DNA of 64,000 nucleotides from Blattamonas nauphoetae (taxonomy: Eukaryota; Preaxostyla; Oxymonadida): NCBI GenBank assembly GCA_033064195.1, contig JARBJD010000277.1, positions 1-64,000 on the forward strand. Direction: 5' to 3'. The notes beneath the pieces were generated by a model. It ran no database searches. It was not told where the DNA came from and was given only the letters and a program-made list of their open reading frames with translations. A program made the position numbers and the translations under genes. Positions 8,283 to 18,645 of this stretch are shown one piece after another; position 1 is the stretch's first letter; each line of letters opens with the position of its first letter.

Positions 8283-11150
8283 ATGCCTCCCAAGCATAAA
8301 TTGGGGAGAAAACACAACAAAACACAAACAAATCCTGGAATACACCCTGTTCTATCTTCAACTTTGGACAATGACATCGTTAATTCAATGATACCAAACT
8401 CCATCGCATGCAACAAAACATCACTTGTTTCGCCTTCGATCCATAATACAATAGATGTTCTCACAATTACTGACAATGATCAACACTACGTTCGTCTGTC
8501 AAAACAGATTCTTCAATGTGAACTGCAACGAAAACGAATCAAAGTCGGAACAATGCCAGAACAAGACCTTCTTTACCTTCAAGAGATCACTCTTCCCACT
8601 TCCATCACGTCGGATTGGAGAGTGATCTTGCAGGATTCGATTACGACAGATGACCTGCGGCAAGGGTGTATCTCTCTCTTCGACCAAGTAAACTCTGACA
8701 TGAGCCTGTCACAAACTGAAATGAATCATGCTGTCCGTTTCCTGGAATATGCAAGTCTCCACATCAAGTATCATTCACGCACCGAACGGCTTCTCGAAAC
8801 CATATTCACGAATGAGAAACATTGTCAAACCAAACTGATGTCGTCGTTGATAAATCTTCTGTCTCTTCCATCTGACACGCTCCAAACAGTTGTTATCTCC
8901 TTCTTGGACGTTGGTCTAGATCGATCAACACGTGAATTCTCTGCTGCAGTCACATTAGCAGGGTTGTTGCCTCAACTCATCGATCATCTGAAACCTCACG
9001 AAATCCCATTGAATGAAACGACAATCAACTTTCACCGCCATCTCACATCGATAGTGGATGATTTTTTCCGCTTTTCCACACCAGAAGATATCATTGATCA
9101 TCAAAAAATCAACCCCGACTCCCCAGACAGTGCGCAGTTCGCGTTCGAAATCATTGAGCCCATTTTCCAATCATTCAGCACATATTTGCGGAATATCATC
9201 GCCACTCCGGTCTGCCCCACTGATCCTCGCTCCGGTCTCTCGCTCCTGTTGGACAAGAAATTCTACGAACAAAACGTGATGAAACGTCGCCCTTTTCCCT
9301 CCTCTCCAAACATCCAACGATTTTTTGATGAGCTGAGAAAGAACATGACGGACGAGCTTGCCTCATGGATGGATATTTCCATGGCAGGAGAAGAACTCAG
9401 CGGTCTTCTCTTTGGCGAAGAGAGACAGACGAGCGAGCCATCCTTGGTGGAGACATTCACATGTCTTCTTACTCGCTCGAGTGAGGGGAAGACGTTCACT
9501 GATTTGGGAGTCAAAGCGTTTATGTGCTTCGTATCGTCTCTCTCACATGAAGCGCAACCAGTCATCTGGTCTGATGACCAATTTCAACTCAAAGTGGACG
9601 AACCGATGGTGTCTTCGTCGAAATTGGATTTGAAGGCACTCTGGACACTCTTCGCACCAACAAAGCCACACCATGCTGTCACAATTCTCGCTGCATTCCG
9701 CCAGTTCTTGAAGTACACGGACAATCAGACTTGGATGAAGCACGTTTGGAACGGATGGTTCCCCAACTTCAGCAACGCTGCTGATCTGTCCAATCTACCC
9801 TTCACTGGAGATTTCACCCGACTCCACACCGACCTCGTCAAACTGATGAGTGATCATCTCACTTGGATTCGAAAACGTGAAGACAAAAACAAGGAAGCAT
9901 TGACAACTGAACATCGAAGGGACTTGGACGAGCTCTGTCGGGCATTCTACACACAGACGAAGGATTACGTCGTCCATCTTTCGCTCCATCCGTTTGCATT
10001 GGATGATCATGAACATGACATAATTCTTGACTTTCTCAGCGAATTGTATCTGCATGATTTCAAGAACAGCTCGAACAAGCCCTATCGCGAGGAAGTGAGA
10101 CAGGAAATGGATGCATCTGCCCTCTCGTCGTCATCGCCTCCACTCATCCTCACTTCTGACCTTGTTTGTCCTCTCACCGACAATGAGATCCTCAATGTTG
10201 TCGACAGAATTGTTGCTCGGCTCGAAAGCAGTTCGTCTTTGGATGACGACACCATCCTTCGGATCTTCGCGTTCCACAGAAATCAACTCCGCTGCATCAA
10301 TCGACCCAATTTTTTAAGAGCAGCCCAGCGGGACCATGAAATGGTATCTCGCAGAGATTTCCACCTCTCTGTCTATCTACCCAAATTGTTCAGAAAAGCT
10401 GGGCGATCGAATGAACAATACTTCCACGCACTCGAGACGCTCCTCTCGCTCCTCGTTGAGTTTTTGGATCGAGCACCCATCCGTTCTCTCCTCTCGATTC
10501 GACCAGACACAAGACCGTTCAAGGACGAATGGGACGATGTCGATTTGGAGACAGTGGGAATTGTGCTGCGAATGATCAACGAGAACCAATTCGCCAAGAA
10601 TTATGAATCAAAAAAATTCGAATCTCTTTTCGTCAACTTTGCCATCCTTTGCCTTCCGCAGGCTCGTTTCATCACTCATCGACTGTCCCAGCCACAGCTC
10701 GAGCGACTGATTGCTCCGTCTGCCGATGTCCTCGGCAGACACTTCATCCAGTACCGCCACTTCAACGGATATGAAAGAGTGGGACGCCAGAGAATGTTCA
10801 TCGATGTGTGCCATTGTTGCGATCAGCGCGTGATTGCTCAGTGTCTCAGCAGGACTGGATTCTTCTCTCGCTTTGTGACTGGTTTGCTCACCTTCGATTT
10901 CTTCGCAAGTGCGTTTTTCTTCCAGATAATCATTGATGGAGCAGAACTTCATGGTGTTGACATCGAAGATCAGAAGAAGCTTCGAGGGACAGTGCCGAAC
11001 TTTCTGGAGGAAGGCTGGCAGGATGCCTTGGACCACATCTTCCTGATTAAGCACCTCGAATATTCTGACCTCAAATCCATCACAGGAGTCATGATGCGGT
11101 TCTTAGGAACGAATGTGAACTGGCGCTGTAGATTGGATGTGACGTACTGA
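8283..11150 (+). CDS. Large helical-repeat protein, tandem copy 2
   Basis: The protein has 955 aa. It is a paralogue of the gene at 5246-8077, starting with the same MPPKHKLGRKHNK. The two N-termini are nearly identical for about 50 residues and then diverge. The main difference is 78 nt (26 codons) present only here around 10285-10365, after HRNQL and before VYLPKLFRKAGR. The extra segment lacks GT-AG ends and reads through, so I treat it as coding. The gene ends at TGA before a 396-bp gap to the convergent gene. Function unknown; probably a solenoid scaffold. Confidence 0.8.
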   Translation: MPPKHKLGRKHNKTQTNPGIHPVLSSTLDNDIVNSMIPNSIACNKTSLVSPSIHNTIDVLTITDNDQHYVRLSKQILQCELQRKRIKVGTMPEQDLLYLQEITLPTSITSDWRVILQDSITTDDLRQGCISLFDQVNSDMSLSQTEMNHAVRFLEYASLHIKYHSRTERLLETIFTNEKHCQTKLMSSLINLLSLPSDTLQTVVISFLDVGLDRSTREFSAAVTLAGLLPQLIDHLKPHEIPLNETTINFHRHLTSIVDDFFRFSTPEDIIDHQKINPDSPDSAQFAFEIIEPIFQSFSTYLRNIIATPVCPTDPRSGLSLLLDKKFYEQNVMKRRPFPSSPNIQRFFDELRKNMTDELASWMDISMAGEELSGLLFGEERQTSEPSLVETFTCLLTRSSEGKTFTDLGVKAFMCFVSSLSHEAQPVIWSDDQFQLKVDEPMVSSSKLDLKALWTLFAPTKPHHAVTILAAFRQFLKYTDNQTWMKHVWNGWFPNFSNAADLSNLPFTGDFTRLHTDLVKLMSDHLTWIRKREDKNKEALTTEHRRDLDELCRAFYTQTKDYVVHLSLHPFALDDHEHDIILDFLSELYLHDFKNSSNKPYREEVRQEMDASALSSSSPPLILTSDLVCPLTDNEILNVVDRIVARLESSSSLDDDTILRIFAFHRNQLRCINRPNFLRAAQRDHEMVSRRDFHLSVYLPKLFRKAGRSNEQYFHALETLLSLLVEFLDRAPIRSLLSIRPDTRPFKDEWDDVDLETVGIVLRMINENQFAKNYESKKFESLFVNFAILCLPQARFITHRLSQPQLERLIAPSADVLGRHFIQYRHFNGYERVGRQRMFIDVCHCCDQRVIAQCLSRTGFFSRFVTGLLTFDFFASAFFFQIIIDGAELHGVDIEDQKKLRGTVPNFLEEGWQDALDHIFLIKHLEYSDLKSITGVMMRFLGTNVNWRCRLDVTY

Positions 11151-11546
11151 TGCTGTTCACTCCCATTCATGCGGCACAATCACGAATGGACGAATCAAAC
11201 ACATTCTGTTCAATATCCACTTCATTTCATTCATTGTTCTCATCTCATCATAGGAACCAAGTTTCTCTTTTGTTTTCTTCTTCACAACACAATACATCAT
11301 CTCATACAATGTGTCCCATAAAGTTGGGAGAACGTCTTGTCTTCGAAGAATCGATGGTATTGTCGTGACCATCACCACGACTTTCAAAACCGGGAGATCA
11401 AGATTGGCAAGGTCGATTGGCCAGTCTACTCGACATTTGCCCCCAATTGATCTCCATACGACTCAAGACAAACGAGAGATGCAGAAAATGAAGATATGTC
11501 TCTTGAAATGGGTTTTATGAAATGTATTTTCGATTCCTTCCTTCCA
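11151..11546. other. Intergenic between convergent genes, nothing seen
   Basis: This is the gap between the stop of the tandem copy 2 gene and the stop of the minus-strand NTPase gene. It should hold both 3' ends. I see no gene and no strong hairpin. Confidence 0.5.
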
Positions 11547-14500
11547 TCATTTCTTGCTCCATGTTTGCTCAGAATGGTTTGCCCTCTTGGGAGATCGGTG
11601 ATTGCGGTGAGGAGTCGACGTTCCCCCTCTGCTTGGCGTGTTGGAGATCTGCATTCTCTTGTCGGCTTTGAAGGGGGCATCGTTAAGCCCCATGCCAGTT
11701 TGGTCTCCCCTCTTCTGCTTTCCGAAGGGTTTACCACCAATTTCAGTGGCTGACGGGGTCTGGCCACAATTCAGGTTGGTCTCCTTCGCCTTCTGCCTTC
11801 TCTGCCCCGAAGGGTTTCTCGTCGAAGTGGATGACTGGTTCTCCAAGCCCCCGAGAAGAGGTGTCTCTTCCTCCCGTTCGTCAATCAGCATGAAATCAGA
11901 TGATCTCGACGCGACTGTCTCCACATTTCCATCACAATCGGAAGTCGTTGTCACAAAATGATTCAGTTCGGTGATCATCTCATACAAATCGTTCATCATT
12001 TCGTTGTTGCCCGTCTTCTCCAATTTCCAGTGGCATGCAGCAATGATCCCTGAAATCCTGTCAAACAGGAGCTGAGCATTCACTCGAATCTCGTGCGGGA
12101 CATTCGCGTGTTGTGGAAGAGGATCAGAAGCCGCTGGATTGCCTCCAATCACCATCCTCACTTCGTTCGTCCTTCTCGTCCCTTCAAGGTTGCCTGGCGG
12201 TCGAGGTGTTGAACTGAGAGTGTGTTGGTGTTCTCTGACAAGAGCACGCCAAGTGCTACAGTGATTGCGTATGGTGTCGAGGATGTTCCTGATGGCTGTT
12301 GTCACAACATCGATGTCCAGCTCCTCAATTTGCTCTGTTTGAGATTTGAATGTGGCGGGGAGGGGCGGAACACTCGTGTCTCCGTAGATTCGATGGATTG
12401 ATTTCAGTTCATTCTGAAAATAGGTCACCTGATTCTGACTGCCGGTCTCCCACGCAATTCGCAACTGTAAACTCAATCCTTCCTTCAGCGCCTGCAAAAT
12501 AGTGTTCACCATGCTCCTTTCGGCCTCATTCGTGTGTTGCTCGTCAGTGCTGGCACTTCCAGGAGTGTCTCGAGAAGGTTCTTTCGCAGGAATTTCCACA
12601 ACAAGCGTCTCCAGACACGATCCCAACGCTGTCACGTGATCTTGAACTTGTCTGAGATGGTGTTGGAGAATGTGAAACGACGGATTCAAGATGATCGGCA
12701 GGTTCTGTCCTTCCCGAATCCATCGTTCCCAGTTGATTCCGAAGCAGTCTCGAGCATTCGCTGCAACTCTTTCCAGTTCGTCAAATCTGTGAGAGCTCGT
12801 CTCTGGACCACTGCTGCAGGCGTGTCTCCGTTCAGATTCCAGCACACCTGTGTCATTCATCTCCATGTGTTGTTTTGTCTGTTTAAATAAAAAGATGGCA
12901 GTTTCAGTGTCTCCAGACTGGAGAGAGAGTCGTGATCTCAGAAGGAGTTCTTTCGCTTCAAGACATGTTGGGTGTGTTTTCATGATCTCGTTCTCGCAAT
13001 CTTGGATGCTTTTGATCAGTTCACATTCCACCTCAGTCGTGTCATTCAGCACCATGTGCTGCTTCGATCTGACGAGAAATGACATTGCAGTTGTGAGATC
13101 TCCAGACTGGAGAGAGAGTCGGGATCTCAGAAGGAGTCCCTTTGCCAAAACACAAGTCAGTTGTGATTTCATGGTTTTGTCTTCACATTTGTGGATCTTC
13201 TTCATCAGTTCGTTTTCATCTTTCTGAAGTGTACCGTCCATCCCGGCGGAAGGATTCTGACGATTCAGCGATTGCCAAAAAGACTCGTATTGGATGCGTT
13301 TGTCTTGGAGAGGATCAGTCCGGTTCTCGCAGTGAACATCAACAGATCCCAAATTGGCATTTGTGCCAGCAGGAAGCATGAATTGCGCATTGTGGTTGTG
13401 GTTTCTGATATCCACACTTGGCACATCGTACTCCAACGATTGGTATGGCTGTTCTGCAAGCTGGACGATGTTGTACTGACATTTGCTGCGTTTCTCAAAG
13501 CTCAGTTTGAAACCGTCACTCCACAGACAATGTGCTTCGACGATGTTTGAAGGATCATTCGGAGATTGTGACGACTGTTGAGGTGAAGCACGATGATGAA
13601 CGGCATCGTTTGGTGTGGTTGTTGTTCCCCCCATTTTTGATTCGAGCGAAGGGAAAGGCTGTCGGTAGAAATCTGGCGTCCCAGGGATTTCACTCGTGCA
13701 TGTGACCCGAACAAAATCGGTTTGATGAGAAGGAGATGGGATTGGTGGCCACAATCCACTGTTCGCCTTCTTGTGTTGAATGACAGAAGTATTTTTCACA
13801 AAATCAACAGAGATCTCGACTGTGTTCGGTTCCGGCTTTTCGTCATTCTTTTGAGTCGTCTTTGAGGGTTTCCTTGCGCTGAGTTGGGTTTCCTCAAACA
13901 CGACTGTTGTCGAGAAGATTGAATGCCTTCGTTCATTCCGTCGTTCGATCCGAAAGTGTTCGGCAGCTGACAGAAGTTTCCGTTCGTCTGAATAAACCAG
14001 ATCAATCAGTTTGAGGTTCTCACGAATCCGGGGAATATTGAACCACATCGCTTCACAACAATGGTTGGGAAAGTTCTCAGCGACGAGTGATCCACAAAAG
14101 GAACAGCGGACGGCATGCGGATTACGGTTCACTTCCAGATCGGTGAAGCGAGCCAAGACGGGAGCTGTGCTTGCTGCCATTGCAGGAATTTCGACGTCTT
14201 CAACATCGATCTCTCTTTTGGCTTCGAACTGCGCAACCCACATGTTCTGCATTGCAATGAACGACTCCAGCTTTTGGATCCTTTTGGTGTTGATGTTGGG
14301 ACACTTGTTCGAATCTGCGACGACGATGAAAGACGGAAAGAGTTGGACTCGCTTTAATCTGTACAGCCTTGCCAGCAGGTAACAATATTTCTTCATCAGT
14401 CTGACACCCTCGTCGGAGATGTCACATTTCGACTCAATCGAGTTTTTGAGGAAGAAGACACCAAGTGAATGCAGCACATCTGACTCCTTCAAGAATCTGA

Positions 14501-16634
14501 ACATCACAAGGATCGAATCAAACGCTGCGTCTGGCTTACGATTTGGGACGAGGTGACGTGTCACCACTTGCAGTCGAGCCCAATGCGCACGATGTTCTCC
14601 AGTCACGAAATCCTCGTCAGTGTCCATCGTGTTGTCCGCATCGTTTGGAGGCGAAAAACATGTCAGAGCCTCTTTGTGAAGGCAACGCTGGAAGAGGAAA
14701 TCCCATTGCGGGTTGTACGCCTCAGTCTCGTGCCCGATGAATGAGGCAGCATCGGGAATCGTGATTTTTTGGATGTGCAACGAATCATTCATCATCTCAA
14801 CAAGGCTGGACTTCGTTTTGGGGAACGAAACAGTTGGGGAGTTGAACGTGGGTGATCCAATCGGTCTCAATTGTGTCAAGATGAGGCCGTTCTCCACAGC
14901 ACTCAAAAAAACTTCGTTCTGGCCTTTGTAATATCCCGCTGCACGCAGATGGATATTGCCTCGCGATATCAGGTTCAGTCCCTTAAATTTGGTAATCGTG
15001 ACGGTTGTTCGACCTTCGACGATTTGGGATGCGTCCAGAGTCGCATGCTGTGTGAACCCGTTCAAAGGATCAAATTGCGGAGAAGACGGGTGGATGTTGC
15101 GATACATGTCATTCCGGAGGCATGGAGTGAACACATCCCGGGGTATCATTCCTTGCAGGCGGACGGTATTTTGTGATTCCATCATCAGCGAGTCTTCGTC
15201 CGTGTCGTATTCGTAGGGACACGGAATCGCATTGAACATGTGGACAATCTCCGGAAACAAGAGGGTCGGCACATTGTACACCATGCACGGATTCTTGGAC
15301 GGGTCGTGTTCTGTTGTGTCTTTCCATCTTTTCTTGTTGGGAGATGCCAGTTGAACAACATGGTCACAATGAGGAATTTTTGAGCGTTGAAGTATTAAGC
15401 TGTTTGAAGAAGCAGAATATGAAGAAAAGAGCGAACATACTCGTCCACAACATGCCAAGTTGTTCCTCGAAGTCGATTCTCAACTTGATTGTCTTGATTC
15501 ACAAAGAGTTTGAAGAAGTGCGGGAAGTGATGGATGCTCGGCATGGTCAGTTGTCCGATGGGTGTTTGTGATGAAAATGCGTGTGCAGGGTCATACTCTT
15601 CGTTTTCCGAGGTTGGGAGACACATGAAGACGTTGTAAGTGTAGCAGAAGGTATCTCTTTCCATGCGAACTGCCGGACGGTGCTTTCTGTTGATTGTGAT
15701 CGATGCCTTTCCGATTTGGGGTGATGGCCTTTTTTGAAACGATCGCTCATCATAATCACAAGGAATCGGATCTGTTCCATTGGTGATCGGATTCCGATTC
15801 ACAAAGAGGAATGATGGTTCGTGTTTTCGTGCTGTTCCAACTTGCTAAAAAATGTAAGTGAATCAAAAAGAGCATACATTAACTCCGAGACTCATAATCA
15901 AAGCGATGAGCGGCATTCGAATCACAGATTTCCCAATCCCAGGTGCTCCAGTCACGATGTGAAAGATGGCTGGATTCATTCTTGGCAAGAAGCGAGTTCC
16001 GGAACCACGTTGTTGACTCGCGAAACAAGTTCTTGCGTATCCATTGGAGTTGAAGAGAATGTGAGAAAATAACGAGTAGATCGATGGACGAAAGAGAAGG
16101 TCGATAGGTCGTTCGAGATAGTTGTTTGCGCCTTGGAATGTTGGGATAGACTTGTACATATATTTAGCTTTGTTGAACGGCTTCCCACATTCTGTTTCTT
16201 CTTCAAAATTCGGGATCTCCGATTGGTGAAGTGGAACAATTGATGAGTCAATGGAAATCTGAAGATTTCTGAAGATCATTCTTCCATTTGTCCAGATCCA
16301 TCTGTGCCCAAGTGTACGTCGACTGTAATGCATTGCGCAAGCCCAAATGTACTTCACTATATCCTTGATAATTAAAGTTGTGTTCGTGATTTGACCACCA
16401 CATGTAAAAACAACTCAGCTTGTAGCTACTAATCTGTCTGGCCTCACGATGGAGGGATCGGTGGGTGGATAGGAATCTTCTGTAGTACTTTCGAATGGAC
16501 TGTTGTTGGTGAGATGTGTTGTCACTCTGCGTGGTTGAGGTAGCTTCCAGAACACGACGGTGGAGTTCATCGAGTTCGATCACGGCAGCAGAGATGAGAT
16601 GAATGTCTTTCGTTCCAAGACTTGGTTTATTCAT
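11547..16634 (-). CDS. RHS/Crinkler-type P-loop NTPase with long C-terminal extension (spliced)
   Basis: Four exons on the minus strand. Two introns are clear: 15845-15877 (33 nt, GTATGC...TTTTAG) and 15400-15440 (41 nt, GTATGT...AACAG). A third must lie near 16260-16345; the best fit is a 49-nt GTACAC...TTCAG, but this is not certain. Splicing joins, in order, Walker A GAPGIGKS (15926-15949), a Walker B-like WHVVDDL whose aspartates flank the 41-nt intron, a SPNKKRW segment, and GMIPRDVF (about 15129-15155). This order is the signature of the ATPase of trypanosome RHS and oomycete Crinkler proteins. The region beyond it has a possible zinc site (CSFC...HCC, near 14060-14100), two 63-aa repeats, and a basic, Ser/Thr-rich tail. 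I see no PD-(D/E)XK nuclease motif. The protein is likely nuclear or an effector-like selfish-element relative; its role is unknown. Confidence 0.75.
12845..13222 (-). repeat. Two 63-aa tandem repeats in the NTPase C-terminus
   Basis: The 189-bp units repeat exactly in register; the run starting CTCCAGACTGG occurs at 12911 and 13100. Each unit encodes LLLRSRLSLQSGD followed by SKQHM or TKQHM and NDT. The pattern of paired helices around a Gly-Asp turn resembles TPR-like hairpins. This suggests a protein-binding module added behind the NTPase. Confidence 0.75.
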
Positions 16635-16825
16635 TGAACCAATCAGAAAACGAGAATATCGGTTTGAAGCTCAACACGCTGAAGTTTCTGTGTCGAGTTG
16701 GACGAAACGAAAGAATCACTTTGGATCAGTCCCATTGTTTTGACAAAAGTGCAAAACCTCAACGAACAGAACATCGTGAAATAGATGCCATTTTGGCAAA
16801 CAAATCATTAAGTTGAGAATCCAGC

Positions 16826-18424
16826 CTAAGCACTTCCGTAGCCCGGCTGGCTTTCAACGTGCGAGTATCCGCGCTTGTTGCTTTTGTGTGCCCCAACACA
16901 AGCAGCCCCACAGCCACAACAGCAGCAGACGCATGGGAGGACGATGCTGAGCACAACCACCACAACCACAACCACAACAATGAAGATGACCCAGTTCCTC
17001 ACCCACGTCGCAAAACTGTTCGACCAGTTGTAGTGTTCCTTCTTCGGCATCAGCGTCACCATCGGGTTGTTCGTTGAGCTTGTGCATCTCACAAATGCGG
17101 ACTTTGTCAGTTTCTTTCCTTTGTCCGTCGTCGTCGCGAGAACATCCTTTCCGAGGCCACCAGTCGCTTCGTTGTTGACGAAGGCGACAATGTTGAAAGT
17201 GGTGCTTGCTCCCTTCTGAAGAGTGAGGGCAACAGCTCCTCCGTTCTCTCCTGCCGAGCACTCTTTCATGAACCCCGCGTAGATGTTCAGTTTGGCGTAG
17301 TCGGCAAGGAACAACGATCCTCCATTCTGTTTTGCTTTGTTCCCTGTCATTTCCACACGGAAGAAGTCCAGTGTGCCGTGTCCAGCAAAATACAGAAATC
17401 CACCGTCCTTCCCAGCCACACAAGACGAGGTGACGACAGAGTGGAGGGCGACAGTCTTCTCAGTTGCGACATAGATTGATCCTCCATGCTCTTTTGCGGT
17501 ATTATCCTCAAACTTTGTGTTGTTAATTGTGAGGGTGGTGGTGGTCGATGGGAGATACAGGAACCCTCCGCTTGGCCAGAGGTCGGTTGTGGAGCTCCCT
17601 CTTGAAGTGGCGTACAGAATCTCAATAACAGAATTCGGGGTGAACGAAACACAATTCGAAAATCGCACAGAGTTTTCATTTTCGCTGTATTCCACATCCG
17701 ACATGTAGAGCCTGGCAGCTTGGACTCCAAATGTCAGCAATCCACTCAGAGGTCCCGTGTTTCGGCTGAATAATGTGTCCACGATCCTAACCTCTCGGCC
17801 AGGAATATTTTGAGTGGTCGCAGGAAGTGGGGATTGGTCAGTGCAGTCACAATTCTGGAAGCTGCCACCCAGAATCGTCGTCGTGAGGATTCGTTCCCCT
17901 GACACGATTGGCCGTGAAGTAGACGCATCCAATTGGGAGAATTCGCAGTGATCCAGTGTAATCGACATATCAGGGTTGGCCACTGCAGGATCAGCCTCAA
18001 TAAACGAGCTCTTCAGAGACATCTTGTTCATCATGATTGATTTCAGCGTCAGTGAACTCTTTGCTCCATATAACAACGCATTGGACAACTCTGTTCCAAC
18101 GAAGGAGCATAGGTCCAGCACCACTTTCGAGCTATCCCGGCCATCGACGAGAACGGCAGTTGGCGACGGCTTGATGGTGACTTGGGTCATTTTGAGGGTA
18201 CTACCAACAAGAAGAAAGGCTGGGTTTGTCTGCTCGGATAAATCCAATTGACTCTCTTCAGAAGCCTCGATAGTCAAGTTCAGGTTGTTGACGTTGATTT
18301 TGTTTGCGGTGTACGTTTTTGCCTCTAATTTGATCGTACATGAGTTAGCCGGACAGCCATTAACGAGCGTCTGGAGATCAACGGTTTCCCCACTCAGAAA
18401 AGCAATAATGAAGAGAAGAGTCAT
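16826..18424 (-). CDS. Type-I membrane protein with Pmp-like beta-helix ectodomain
   Basis: The protein has 532 aa in a single exon. A signal peptide (MTLLFIIAFLSG) is followed by an ectodomain of short beta-strand coils. Between about residues 290 and 440 it has repeats of the chlamydial Pmp type: FEDNTAKEHGGSIY, MTGNKAKQNGGSLF and CSAGENGGAVAL (FxxN...GG[ASI]). A transmembrane helix (VIFIVVVVVVVVVLSIVLP) follows, then a cysteine-rich juxtamembrane stretch. The short tail contains GYSHV and PGYGSA, and YSHV fits the YxxPhi endocytosis signal. The gene is divergent from the larger beta-helix gene at 18646, and the start codons are 221 bp apart. It probably sits on the cell surface or cycles through endosomes; the ligand is unknown. 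Confidence 0.8.
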   Translation of the reverse strand: MTLLFIIAFLSGETVDLQTLVNGCPANSCTIKLEAKTYTANKINVNNLNLTIEASEESQLDLSEQTNPAFLLVGSTLKMTQVTIKPSPTAVLVDGRDSSKVVLDLCSFVGTELSNALLYGAKSSLTLKSIMMNKMSLKSSFIEADPAVANPDMSITLDHCEFSQLDASTSRPIVSGERILTTTILGGSFQNCDCTDQSPLPATTQNIPGREVRIVDTLFSRNTGPLSGLLTFGVQAARLYMSDVEYSENENSVRFSNCVSFTPNSVIEILYATSRGSSTTDLWPSGGFLYLPSTTTTLTINNTKFEDNTAKEHGGSIYVATEKTVALHSVVTSSCVAGKDGGFLYFAGHGTLDFFRVEMTGNKAKQNGGSLFLADYAKLNIYAGFMKECSAGENGGAVALTLQKGASTTFNIVAFVNNEATGGLGKDVLATTTDKGKKLTKSAFVRCTSSTNNPMVTLMPKKEHYNWSNSFATWVRNWVIFIVVVVVVVVVLSIVLPCVCCCCGCGAACVGAHKSNKRGYSHVESQPGYGSA

Positions 18425-18645
18425 TTGGTCGGAGTTGTTCTGTCTTCAATGGGCCTTCATTTGTCTCGATCCCTTGAGGATGAAGCATCACACGGATACA
18501 TATTCAGACATCTTCGTTCATTAAGAAGCTTCACTGTGCTGATCCAAGACAAACAAAATAAGGATAGATGATCAGCCCAAAGTCCTCCTTTCACAAGATT
18601 TTCGCTCAGATTGTTCATCTGAACGAAGATCCATAGTCAACAACA
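18425..18645. promoter_or_regulatory. Bidirectional promoter region of the Pmp-like pair
   Basis: These 221 bp separate the two divergent ATGs. Both proteins have the same architecture (signal peptide, beta-helix, one membrane pass, tyrosine-containing tail), so shared control is plausible. I found no motif to single out. Confidence 0.4.
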
